Below, piece by piece: positions 8,779 through 16,812 of a stretch of DNA of 64,000 bases. The stretch's first letter is position 1, and every line of letters begins with the position of its first letter. Location: NCBI RefSeq assembly GCF_900116415.1, contig NZ_FPAP01000003.1:310001-374000 (forward strand), given 5' to 3'. This stretch comes from Chryseobacterium formosense (lineage in GTDB: Bacteria > Bacteroidota > Bacteroidia > Flavobacteriales > Weeksellaceae). A program made the translations under genes and the position numbers. The notes beneath the pieces were generated by a model. It saw only the letters and a program-made list of their open reading frames with translations, had not been told where the DNA came from and ran no database searches.

Positions 8779-9895
8779 TATATTTATTGACCACGGGATT
8801 TGCATACATCGCCAGAAAACTCTCTTTTAAAACAGTTTCAGAGCTGTCGATTCTCATTTCAAGACGACGTTCGAAGAGCTGCTTTTCTTCTTCTGTATAA
8901 AATTCAGAATATTGATTGGATTCATTCAGCAAATCAAACGCAATATAATTCGTTGGCCAAAGTTTGTAATTTTCGATGATAGAATCGTCAATAATCTGTG
9001 CGATTGCCTGAAGCTGTTTGTTTTTATTATCGGTGGTCAAAGCCACTTCATCAAGCTCATGTTCCAATACTTTTCCTGCATGAAGATGAATTCGTTTTTT
9101 CTGTCCCAGAACTCCGCTCAGAATGGTTTTAAAATCTTCATTTTCATCTTTTATATAGACTTCATTTTTAGATTTTGCCATGACTTGAGGCATTTTCAGG
9201 GCATCAGTAGGATCATATTCATAAGAAATCGATAGCGGAACAATTTTAAGTGAATTAAAAAAGTCAATTAAAGAATGATTTTCGGATGCCATCGCCAACA
9301 TTTTCAGAACGCCCTGTTGGGTTGCATCATTTCCATCTTTTGTACGACCTTCGCGTTGCGCAATCCAAACAGAACGATTTTCCTTGTGCAGCAAATCATT
9401 AATATACTCCGACATAATTTTTGAACTATTCAGTTGCTCGCGAATCGACAATCCTCTCTGAACCAAAAAGTTACGGTTTAATTTTGCTAAAACGTGTAGA
9501 AAATTCTTTTGAACAAGATTATCTCCGATTGCAGAAGCAGTCATAATCAAGCCTTTATCCAACAAAACCAAGTTCAGCAATGAAGTATCCAAAACAATAT
9601 CTCTGTGATTGGAAACAAATAGGTAGGCCGTATTTTTATCTAAATTTTCAAATCCTGAAGTTGTTAATCCTTCAGAACTCTGCTTCAGAATCTGGCGAAT
9701 CGTCTGAGAAATACACTGATGCTGAAAATCACTTATAGAATGGATGCTTTTAAACTTGTCAAGCCAAAAATCTTCGTCAGAATCAGGAAAAGTAAACTGC
9801 ATGAGTGCCTTCATCATCGGATGCCTTGCTATATTTTGCAAAGCCTCATTCACTTCATGATCATAGAAAGACCTGATCTCATCAAATTTCGACAT
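8756..9895 (-). CDS. 1-acyl-glycerol-3-phosphate acyltransferase family protein
   Basis: 379 residues from the ATG at 9895, chosen because the MSKFDEIRSF start begins the conserved part; a longer frame reaches 9931 without support. The central region has the acyltransferase NHxxxxD motif (SNHRDIVLD), followed by IAQREGRTKDGND, which corresponds to the glycerol-phosphate binding block of PlsB/PlsC-like enzymes. This points to transfer of an acyl chain to a lysophospholipid or related acceptor at the membrane. Chain length and acceptor are unknown. Transcription is convergent with the GH3 gene and there is no link to the pectin genes. Confidence 0.82.
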   Translation of the reverse strand: MSKFDEIRSFYDHEVNEALQNIARHPMMKALMQFTFPDSDEDFWLDKFKSIHSISDFQHQCISQTIRQILKQSSEGLTTSGFENLDKNTAYLFVSNHRDIVLDTSLLNLVLLDKGLIMTASAIGDNLVQKNFLHVLAKLNRNFLVQRGLSIREQLNSSKIMSEYINDLLHKENRSVWIAQREGRTKDGNDATQQGVLKMLAMASENHSLIDFFNSLKIVPLSISYEYDPTDALKMPQVMAKSKNEVYIKDENEDFKTILSGVLGQKKRIHLHAGKVLEHELDEVALTTDNKNKQLQAIAQIIDDSIIENYKLWPTNYIAFDLLNESNQYSEFYTEEEKQLFERRLEMRIDSSETVLKESFLAMYANPVVNKYKKRDEEK

Positions 9896-10195
9896 AATTT
9901 TATTTAAAAATTTCGATTTGCAAAAGAACAAAAATTTTGCCGAGTAAATGAATGAAACAAAATTATAATTATGTTTTGAATAAAAATTAACATTTACATG
10001 AGAAAATGCAGACTATCAGCCTTTTAAAAAAAATTAATTCTGAAATTTAAAAATAAAAATCATTTTAAAATGCTAATTTAATGTAACAAATAATAATCAA
10101 TTTTATTTTTCATTTATAAATACATACCTTTATCCAAGGAAATTTAAATTTTTCACAACATTTCCTTCAATTCTCTAAAATGAGACTATTTTTAT
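9896..10195. other. 300-nt divergent spacer, no gene seen
   Basis: AT-rich region between the acyltransferase and KAS III-like genes. It must contain both promoters, but I cannot pick one with confidence. No structured repeat is seen. Confidence 0.5.
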
Positions 10196-11257
10196 ATGAA
10201 AAGTAAAATCACAGGCGTAGGCAACTATATACCATCAGAAACCATCACCAATCTATTTTTTGACAGGCATATTTTCATGAATGAAGAAGGTGAGAATTTA
10301 AAAGAAGACAATTCTGTAATCACCAATAAACTAAAGAAAATTACAGGCATTGAAGAACGAAGATATGCAAGTAATGATCAGACAGCTTCTGATCTAGGAT
10401 TTATTGCTGCAAAAGCGGCTATTGAAAACTCCGGGATTGATCCGGAAACTTTAGATTACATTATTTTCGCACATAATTTTGGAGACGTAAAATTCGGAAC
10501 TATACAGTCTGATGCCGTTCCCAGTCTTGCTTCAAGAGTAAAACATCTGCTACAGATAGAAAATAATTTTTGTGTAGCCTACGATTTGTTATTTGGCTGT
10601 CCTGGCTGGATAGAAGGAGTTATCCAGGCAAATGCATTTATTAAATCAGGAATAGCAAAAAAATGTTTGGTTATCGGCGCCGAAACGCTTTCGCGCGTAG
10701 TCGATATTCACGACCGCGACAGTATGATTTATGCAGATGGAGCCGGAGCAGTTGTTTTGGAAGCCAATTCTGATGATGATTCAGGGATAAAATCTCATTT
10801 ATCTGCTTCTTATACTTTAAAGGAAAAAGATTTTCTAAATTTCGCCAAATCTTATAATAACGACAGCTGTCAGGATACAAAATATATTAAAATGGATGGT
10901 CGCAAAATTTACGAATTTGCGCTGATCAAAGTTCCGGAAGCGATGAAACAATGTTTTGATCAAAGTGGCTATTCTATCGATCAGCTGGATAAAATTATTA
11001 TTCATCAGGCAAACGAAAAAATGGATGAAGCAATTGTTCAAAGATTCTATCAATTGTACGGCGTTCCGACTCCTTCAGACATCATGCCGATGGTGATCAG
11101 CAAACTTGGAAACAGCAGTGTCGCAACGATTCCTACTCTTTTGACAATGATTTTAAATAACGAATTGCCCAATCATCAAATTAAAAAAAATGATATTGTT
11201 TTGTTTGCATCTGTTGGTGCAGGAATGAACATCAACGCATTTGTGTATAAGTTTTAG
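10196..11257 (+). CDS. 3-oxoacyl-ACP synthase III (FabH)-like thiolase-fold enzyme
   Basis: 353 residues with a complete KAS III catalytic triad: Cys135 in FGCPGW, His270 in IIHQANEK and Asn306 in GNSSVATIP. The N-terminal KITGVGNYIPSETITN and DGAGAVVLEA motifs fit the family. It condenses an acyl-CoA or acyl-ACP starter with malonyl-ACP, or a related substrate. An insertion near residues 25-45 (FMNEEGENLKEDNSVITNKL) differs from housekeeping FabH, suggesting a paralogue with a special starter unit. It is monocistronic: it has its own upstream spacer and a strong terminator just after the stop. There is no obvious link to pectin use. Confidence 0.87.
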   Translation: MKSKITGVGNYIPSETITNLFFDRHIFMNEEGENLKEDNSVITNKLKKITGIEERRYASNDQTASDLGFIAAKAAIENSGIDPETLDYIIFAHNFGDVKFGTIQSDAVPSLASRVKHLLQIENNFCVAYDLLFGCPGWIEGVIQANAFIKSGIAKKCLVIGAETLSRVVDIHDRDSMIYADGAGAVVLEANSDDDSGIKSHLSASYTLKEKDFLNFAKSYNNDSCQDTKYIKMDGRKIYEFALIKVPEAMKQCFDQSGYSIDQLDKIIIHQANEKMDEAIVQRFYQLYGVPTPSDIMPMVISKLGNSSVATIPTLLTMILNNELPNHQIKKNDIVLFASVGAGMNINAFVYKF

Positions 11258-11277
11258 AATTAATTTTCATAAATTAT

Positions 11278-11312
11278 AAAAGAGAAACAACCAGATTGTT
11301 TCTCTTTTTTTA
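11278..11312 (+). terminator. Rho-independent terminator after the KAS III-like gene
   Basis: AAAAGAGAAACAA (11278-11290) pairs with TTGTTTCTCTTTT (11296-11308) around a 5-nt loop and continues into a T-run. This is a classical intrinsic terminator 20 nt after the stop codon. Confidence 0.88.
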
Positions 11313-11354
11313 TTGTTTCGTATTTTTACTTTTCAAACTTTACAGTGGATTTTT

Positions 11355-11370
11355 GCGCAATCGATTACAA
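11355..11370. promoter_or_regulatory. CAATCGATT palindrome, site 1 (upstream of GH28)
   Basis: GCGCAATCGATTACAA. The core is palindromic with a central CG, like operators of LacI-type proteins and AraR-like GntR/LacI hybrids. It lies about 105 nt before the GH28 start. Similar sites are at 20349-20364 and 40684-40701. Confidence 0.45.
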
Positions 11371-11383
11371 AAATTAAAAAATA

Positions 11384-11402
11384 GACAGACAGTGCAGGAT
11401 AA
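11384..11402 (+). promoter_or_regulatory. direct-repeat operator-like motif before GH28 (weak copy)
   Basis: GACAGACAGTGCAGGATAA. The downstream half-site (GCAGGAT) is perfect; the upstream half is degenerate. It lies 72 nt before the GH28 start codon, a little farther than in the five strong copies. Confidence 0.45.
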
Positions 11403-11474
11403 TTAATATTATCAATTAATTTAGATTGCAATAAATAAGAAATCACAGTATTTCAAAACAAAATACCTGAAATT

Positions 11475-12878
11475 ATGAATAAGATTGTACTAACCTTTGT
11501 AGCATTCCTACTTTCAATGTCGTTATCGGCCCAGTACAAACCGTGGACTTCCGCAAAGCAGCCTTTAAAAGAAATCAAAGCATTAAAAAAGCAAATCAAA
11601 AAGCCTGAATTCAGAAAAGTTGATTACCTGATTACCGATTTCGGAGCTGTAGGTGACGGAAAAACAAAAAATACGGAAGCTTTCAAAAAAGCAATTGAAA
11701 AATGCAGTGCTGAAGGTGGCGGAAGAGTTGTCGTTCCCAACGGAGTTTTCCTGACTGGAGCAATTTATTTAAAATCTAATGTCAATCTTCATTTAAGTGA
11801 TGGTTCAACGATTTTGTTCAGTCAGGACAGCAAAGACTACCCTATTGTTTTAACACGTTGGGAAGGAATGGAATGTATGAATTATTCCTCTTTAATTTAT
11901 GCATATGAAGAAGAAAATATCGCCATTACTGGAAAAGGAACTTTGGATGGAAATTCAGATTTAGACAACTGGTGGTTTTGGTGTGGCGCTACAAAATATG
12001 GTTACAACACCTCTCGTCCGGGAAGACAAAACCCTGCAAGAGCCAAACTTCACGAATATATGGCGAACAGAACGCCTGCCAGAGAAAGAATTTTTGGCGA
12101 CGGATGGTATTTAAGACCGAATTTCGTTCAGCCTTACAAGTCTAAAAACTTTTATATGGCGGATGTTTTGGTAAAAAATTCTCCGATGTGGAATCTGAAT
12201 CCTGTTTTGTGTGAAAACGTTTTGATTGAAAGAGTAAAAGTTATCAGCCACGGACCCAACAACGACGGATTCGACCCTGAGGCGTGTAAAAATGTATGGA
12301 TTAAAGATTCATATTTTGACACAGGAGACGACTGTATCGCCATCAAATCCGGAAGAGACGAAGACGGTAGAGATATCGGAAAACCAGCCGAAAACCATAT
12401 CATCGAAAACTGCGAAATGAAAGACGGTCACGGCGGTGTTGTGATTGGAAGTGAAATTGCGGGCGGTGCTAAAAACATTTACGCCATCGGAAACGTGATG
12501 GACAGTAAGAATCTTGACCGAGCGTTGAGAATTAAAACCAGTTCAAGCCGTGGCGGAACGATAGAAAATGTATTTTTTTACAACACAAAAGTGGGTGCTT
12601 ACAAAGAAGCTGCTGTGCGTTTCAATATGCATTATGAAAAGCCGGGAAATCACATTCCGACCATCAGAAATATTTGGGTTGAAAATTTAACCGTTGACAA
12701 AGGCGGTAAATACGCCGTATTTTCTGATGCTTATGAATCTTCGCCAGTGACAGATTTTACAATGATTAATGCTAAAATGGTTGGCGTTCAGATTCCTTAC
12801 AAAGTGGATTACTTGAAAAATGTGACTTTAAAAAATGTAACCGTTAACGGACAGCCATTAACCGAGTTAAAACCATAA
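11475..12878 (+). CDS. exported GH28 polygalacturonase-type hydrolase
   Basis: 467 residues with a signal peptide (cleavage after SLSA) and a right-handed beta-helix. GH28 catalytic signatures are complete: NNDGFDPE (Asp about 264), DTGDDCIAIKSGRDED (Asp285/Asp286), GHGGVVIGSE (His about 319) and RALRIKT. Bacteroidota members of this type act on alpha-linked galacturonic acid in pectin or at the ends of rhamnogalacturonan oligosaccharides, mostly in exo mode. It is followed after one base by the 1187-residue DUF4450 gene, so the two are co-transcribed. A weak direct-repeat motif and a CAATCGATT palindrome stand upstream. Substrate choice (homogalacturonan or RG-I) is inferred from context only. 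Confidence 0.93.
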   Translation: MNKIVLTFVAFLLSMSLSAQYKPWTSAKQPLKEIKALKKQIKKPEFRKVDYLITDFGAVGDGKTKNTEAFKKAIEKCSAEGGGRVVVPNGVFLTGAIYLKSNVNLHLSDGSTILFSQDSKDYPIVLTRWEGMECMNYSSLIYAYEEENIAITGKGTLDGNSDLDNWWFWCGATKYGYNTSRPGRQNPARAKLHEYMANRTPARERIFGDGWYLRPNFVQPYKSKNFYMADVLVKNSPMWNLNPVLCENVLIERVKVISHGPNNDGFDPEACKNVWIKDSYFDTGDDCIAIKSGRDEDGRDIGKPAENHIIENCEMKDGHGGVVIGSEIAGGAKNIYAIGNVMDSKNLDRALRIKTSSSRGGTIENVFFYNTKVGAYKEAAVRFNMHYEKPGNHIPTIRNIWVENLTVDKGGKYAVFSDAYESSPVTDFTMINAKMVGVQIPYKVDYLKNVTLKNVTVNGQPLTELKP

Positions 12879-12879
12879 A

Positions 12880-15800
12880 ATGCGAAAAAAAACCATTTTC
12901 GCCGGACTTCTGGTTTTATCGGCATTCTCACTCTCCTATTCCCAGTCGAAACACTGGCAGAATAATGAGCGTGAGTTGCATTACAAGGAAGACAAAGGCG
13001 ACTTTTTATTGGTCAACGGAAAGTACAGATTCAACCGGGCTTTGTATGGTGACAACCGTGCATCGAGAGTTGAAGCCGGAGATTTGCCGGAATTCGCATT
13101 GTATCTTCCGGGAATGGGTGGCAATCTTCAGTTTGTCATTCAGAAAGGAAATTCGATTAAGAAATTAATTCAGGCTGATAAAATTGAAACACGTTACCGA
13201 CCGGGTTCGATGTTGTATGAAATCAAAGACCCAATTCTTGGAACCGGAACTTTAAAACTGACCGTTTTGGCACAGGCCAAAGAAGAAGGTTTGGTTTTAA
13301 AAATGGAAACTGTAAATATAGATTCTTCAACAAAAATCTATGCGGTTTACGGCGGTGCGAGCGGAACGACTTTTAGCAGAAACGGCGACATCGGCGCAGA
13401 CCCGGAATCGGGATTTTATCTGTTGCCTGAATATTGTTTTAACAATCAGTTTCAATTAAATAAAAATCAGTTTCAGCTCAATTATTTAAATAAGAAAAAA
13501 GAAACTCAAACCGTCTACGGAAGTTTTTCTAATGTCAATTCATTACGGCAAACTGATGCTGAGACTTTGGAAAAACTAACTGAGTTTACTCAAAATAAAA
13601 CAGACAAATCTCCTATTGTTTACGCTTCGTATTCTTCACAAAAGCAACCGGTTTATATTCAGGTTGCCAAAGGAAAATCAGATAAAACTTTTTCAGATAA
13701 AGATTTGAAAAACATCTTTGACGAAGCGGAAAAATCCCGTTTAGCATTAACGAACAGAATTCAACTAAAAACTCCGGATGCAGATTTAAATAATTTCGGA
13801 GCCAATTTAGCCATTGCTGCTGATGGAATTTGGGAAAGTCCGACCTTCCTTCACGGCGCCGTTGCCTGGAGAATGCGTTTGAATGCGTGGCGTGGCGCTT
13901 ACACAGCCGATGCATTGAACTGGCACGACCGAGCGAAAGAACATTTTGAAAGTTATGCCAATTCGCAGGTTCTGAAACCCGATTCTGCACCTGTCGAAAT
14001 GGATACGATGCGTCATCTTGCGCGACACGAGGAAAAAATGGGAACTTCTGTTTTTTCCAGCGGATACATTTCCAGAAATCCGAATGATAACACAAAACCG
14101 CATCATTACGATATGAATCTGGTATTTTTTGACCAGATGTTTTCGCACTTCAATTACACCGGCGACAAAGAATTCCTAAAAAAAATGTGGCCGACAATGG
14201 TTCGCCATATGGATTGGGAAAAACGGAATTTCAAACGTGGTGATTTGTATGATGCTTACGCTGCAATTTGGGCAAGTGATGCACTTCAATATTCTGGTGG
14301 AAAAGTGACGCACACGTCGGCTTATAATTACAGAGCTAACCGTGAAATGTCAAAACTGGCGAAAATCATTGGCGAAAATCCTCAACCTTACGAACAGGAA
14401 GCTGATGCGATTTTAAAAGCAATGAAAAACCAGCTTTGGATAAAAGAAAAAGGTTATTTTGCTGAATACAAAGATGCTTTAGGCAATCAAATCGTTCACG
14501 ACAAACCTGGAATTTGGTCAATTTATCACGTTTCCGATGCGTTTATTCTGAATGAATTTGAGGATTATCAGAATTTGCAATACATCAACAATCACACGCC
14601 GAAAATCCCGATTACGGTAAAAGGTGCAGATAATAAAGACTATTTCACTTTAGCAACTACAAACTGGCAACCTTACGACTGGTCGATTAACAATGTGGCT
14701 TTGGCGGAAAATTTACAGACCGCTTTGGCGTATTGGCAAGCAGGAAGAACTGAAGATGCCTATCAACTTTGGAAAGGAAATTTGGTTGAGTCGATGTATT
14801 ACGGCATCAGTCCGGGGAATTTCGAACAGCTTTCTCATTACGATGCGTTCCGTGGAGAATTGTACCGTGATTTTGCCGACCCGATTGGTGTGGCATCAAG
14901 AACTTTGACGGAAGGACTTTTCGGGGTTTATCCGAATTTATTGGAGAATAAAATCAGCATCAAACCGGGCTTCCCGAAAGACTGGAATTCTGCCGAACTG
15001 AAACTTCCGGATTGGGAATATCAGTTTACCAGAACTTCGAAGAAAACCGAATATATATTTAAATCAAAATATCAAAATCCGGTGACTTTGGAAATGCAGA
15101 TTCCTGTGAATTATTCCAACATCAAATCGGTGAAAGTGAACGGTAAAAAAGTGGATTGGAACATTAAACCCAATTCGATTTCACAACCATTTATTCAGCT
15201 TGAAACGCCGAAAGGAAAAGATTTTAAAATTGAAATCAACTATTCCGGAGAAGAATTGAAAAATGAGCAAACCGATTACGTTAATTATATTTCTGAAAAT
15301 CTTCAGTTAAATTTTGATTCAAAAAAGAAAATTAAAGATGTTCTTGACCCACAACAATTGATTAAAACCCGAAACGGAAATCAGTTTAACTTAACTCAGG
15401 AAGAAAGAAAAGGAACTTTCTTCGTTCAGGTGGAGCAAAATGGAACATCTTGGTGGCAACCTGTGAACGTCGATATTCGTTTTCCTTTGGAGACAAAATG
15501 GGTGAATAAAAAATTGCAGATTCAGTCGAAATCATCCAATCCAATTAGTGGAAAACTGACGGTTAATGGTTTAAACAAAACTTTTCCAATTCAAAAAAAT
15601 CAAAATGCGAACATTGAAATTCCGGCGAATATTTTAAGCAAAGGAACCAATTCAATCACTCTTGATTACAACGGAATTAAACAGAATATTGAAATAACAG
15701 ACTGGAACATTGAGAATCAGGGTCAGTTTAACAATATATCATTGGCTTCAAAATACAATGAAAAAGTGACTGAGATTTTTAATCAAAAATACCTTTCACC

Positions 15801-16443
15801 GAGACTGGAAGTCCCGACTTTACAGCTTCCGTGGCAGGGAATCGGAAACTGGTGTTATCCTTTAATCACAGCTCAAATCGATGACAGCGGATTGATGAGC
15901 AAAAGAAAAAATGGCAAAGTTGATTTCCTTGGAATTCCATTTTTAATTGATAAAACGGATAAAAACATTGCGTTTGTCAGTCAGTGGGACAATTATTCAG
16001 ATGCTCTTGAAATTCCGATTTCAGGAAAAGGAAAAAAAATCTATTTTCTGATGGCAGGTTCTACTAATCCGATGCAGTCACAGATTGTGAATGGAAAAAT
16101 TACCGTTCAGTATGTTGATGATTCGACAACCGAATTGGAGCTGAAAAATCCGACGAACTGGTGGCCGATTGAGCAGGATTTGTTTGATGATAATTTCGCG
16201 TTTGAAATTCCGGATGATAAAATTCCGTATCGCGTGAAACTGAAGACTGGAGAATTGTACAAGGGTGGAACTTTGAGCAAATATTCAAGTATTAAAGGAT
16301 TTACAGACCGTCAGGTAGATGGTGGTTCTGCAACAATTCTGGATTTGCCAATTGATGCGAGTAAGGAATTAAAATCAATAAAACTAACGGCCGTGAGCAA
16401 TGATGTGGTGATTGGAATGATGAGTGCGACGGTTTTGAAATAA
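12880..16443 (+). CDS. large exported DUF4450-type protein with probable six-hairpin glycosidase core
   Basis: 1187 residues with a signal peptide (SLSYSQ). The N-terminal part (about 25-290, with KGDFLLVNGKYRFNRALYGD) resembles the DUF4450 beta-sandwich domain. The middle (about 300-680) is helix-rich, with GAVAWRMRLNAWRGAYTADA, GNFEQLSHYDAFRGELYRDF and ASRTLTEGLFGVYPNLLENK motifs, in the style of (alpha/alpha)6 glycosidases such as clan GH-L or GH78 relatives. A long beta-rich C-terminal part (about 700-1187) follows. Such proteins occur in pectin and rhamnose loci of Bacteroidota, but I cannot name an established activity. It starts one base after the GH28 stop, which ties it to the same substrate. 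It is a good candidate for an uncharacterised rhamnogalacturonan side-chain or backbone glycosidase. Confidence 0.75.
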   Translation: MRKKTIFAGLLVLSAFSLSYSQSKHWQNNERELHYKEDKGDFLLVNGKYRFNRALYGDNRASRVEAGDLPEFALYLPGMGGNLQFVIQKGNSIKKLIQADKIETRYRPGSMLYEIKDPILGTGTLKLTVLAQAKEEGLVLKMETVNIDSSTKIYAVYGGASGTTFSRNGDIGADPESGFYLLPEYCFNNQFQLNKNQFQLNYLNKKKETQTVYGSFSNVNSLRQTDAETLEKLTEFTQNKTDKSPIVYASYSSQKQPVYIQVAKGKSDKTFSDKDLKNIFDEAEKSRLALTNRIQLKTPDADLNNFGANLAIAADGIWESPTFLHGAVAWRMRLNAWRGAYTADALNWHDRAKEHFESYANSQVLKPDSAPVEMDTMRHLARHEEKMGTSVFSSGYISRNPNDNTKPHHYDMNLVFFDQMFSHFNYTGDKEFLKKMWPTMVRHMDWEKRNFKRGDLYDAYAAIWASDALQYSGGKVTHTSAYNYRANREMSKLAKIIGENPQPYEQEADAILKAMKNQLWIKEKGYFAEYKDALGNQIVHDKPGIWSIYHVSDAFILNEFEDYQNLQYINNHTPKIPITVKGADNKDYFTLATTNWQPYDWSINNVALAENLQTALAYWQAGRTEDAYQLWKGNLVESMYYGISPGNFEQLSHYDAFRGELYRDFADPIGVASRTLTEGLFGVYPNLLENKISIKPGFPKDWNSAELKLPDWEYQFTRTSKKTEYIFKSKYQNPVTLEMQIPVNYSNIKSVKVNGKKVDWNIKPNSISQPFIQLETPKGKDFKIEINYSGEELKNEQTDYVNYISENLQLNFDSKKKIKDVLDPQQLIKTRNGNQFNLTQEERKGTFFVQVEQNGTSWWQPVNVDIRFPLETKWVNKKLQIQSKSSNPISGKLTVNGLNKTFPIQKNQNANIEIPANILSKGTNSITLDYNGIKQNIEITDWNIENQGQFNNISLASKYNEKVTEIFNQKYLSPRLEVPTLQLPWQGIGNWCYPLITAQIDDSGLMSKRKNGKVDFLGIPFLIDKTDKNIAFVSQWDNYSDALEIPISGKGKKIYFLMAGSTNPMQSQIVNGKITVQYVDDSTTELELKNPTNWWPIEQDLFDDNFAFEIPDDKIPYRVKLKTGELYKGGTLSKYSSIKGFTDRQVDGGSATILDLPIDASKELKSIKLTAVSNDVVIGMMSATVLK

Positions 16444-16450
16444 ATTTAAA

Positions 16451-16586
16451 ATCAATAGGGACGGGCTTTAGCCCGTTCTGAAAAAATAATTATTCATTGG
16501 CTTTAGCCAAAACTTAGTTTAGATTTTGGCTAAAGCCAATGATTATTAACCATTAATAAAATGGGCTAAAGCCCATTCCTATTGAT
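16451..16586. repeat. four-arm palindromic repeat (GGGCTTTAGCCC type)
   Basis: Nested palindromes. The outer arms (about 16451-16475 and 16561-16586) carry GGGCTTTAGCCC and GGGCTAAAGCCC inside complementary ATCAATAGG/CCTATTGAT ends. The inner arms ATTGGCTTTAGCC and GGCTAAAGCCAAT pair with each other. Each arm is also self-complementary. This is REP/BIME-like structure, possibly mobilised by a RAYT transposase elsewhere; it may also act as a terminator after the DUF4450 gene. Confidence 0.8.
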
Positions 16587-16642
16587 AAATATTCGAAAAT
16601 AACAATCAAAATGAATGATGTTCTATTTTGATACGTGAGATA

Positions 16643-16770
16643 TTGCAGCCCGACTTGAACGGAAATCCTTTTGCGAGGAGGAACGACGAACAAAAGATTG
16701 GGAGTGGAAGGCGGAAATGTCTGCCATAAAAAAAATAAATTAACATTCGAGGTAGTCAATAGCTGCCCAA
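16643..16770 (+). repeat. dispersed GCAGCCCGACTTGAACGG element, copy 1
   Basis: It begins GCAGCCCGACTTGAACGG, has an inner imperfect stem (AATCCTTTTG with CAAAAGATT), then GGGAGTGGAAGGCGGA, and ends AGCTGCCCAAA. Copy 2 lies at 40529-40666 in the same orientation, with the same blocks but different spacer lengths. It follows the GGGCTTTAGCCC palindromes and ends 42 nt before the next gene. Confidence 0.8.
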
Positions 16771-16812
16771 AATATAACATTGAACAAATTTATTTACTGA
16801 AATAAAAGAAAA

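Noticed and set aside
9896..10195. promoter boxes before the KAS III-like gene
   Set aside because: Several AT-rich near matches but none with both a TTG and TAnnTTTG at proper distance.
13613..14095. 160-residue open frame on the minus strand
   Set aside because: It lies fully inside the 1187-residue gene on the other strand, has no ribosome-binding site or family features, and its composition is that of an antisense shadow.
16451..16586. CRISPR array
   Set aside because: The repeats are palindromes paired with each other, with no regular spacer-repeat period and no cas genes.
16553..16780. 75-residue minus-strand open frame between genes
   Set aside because: It is made of the two repeat elements described above; the composition is repeat, not protein.
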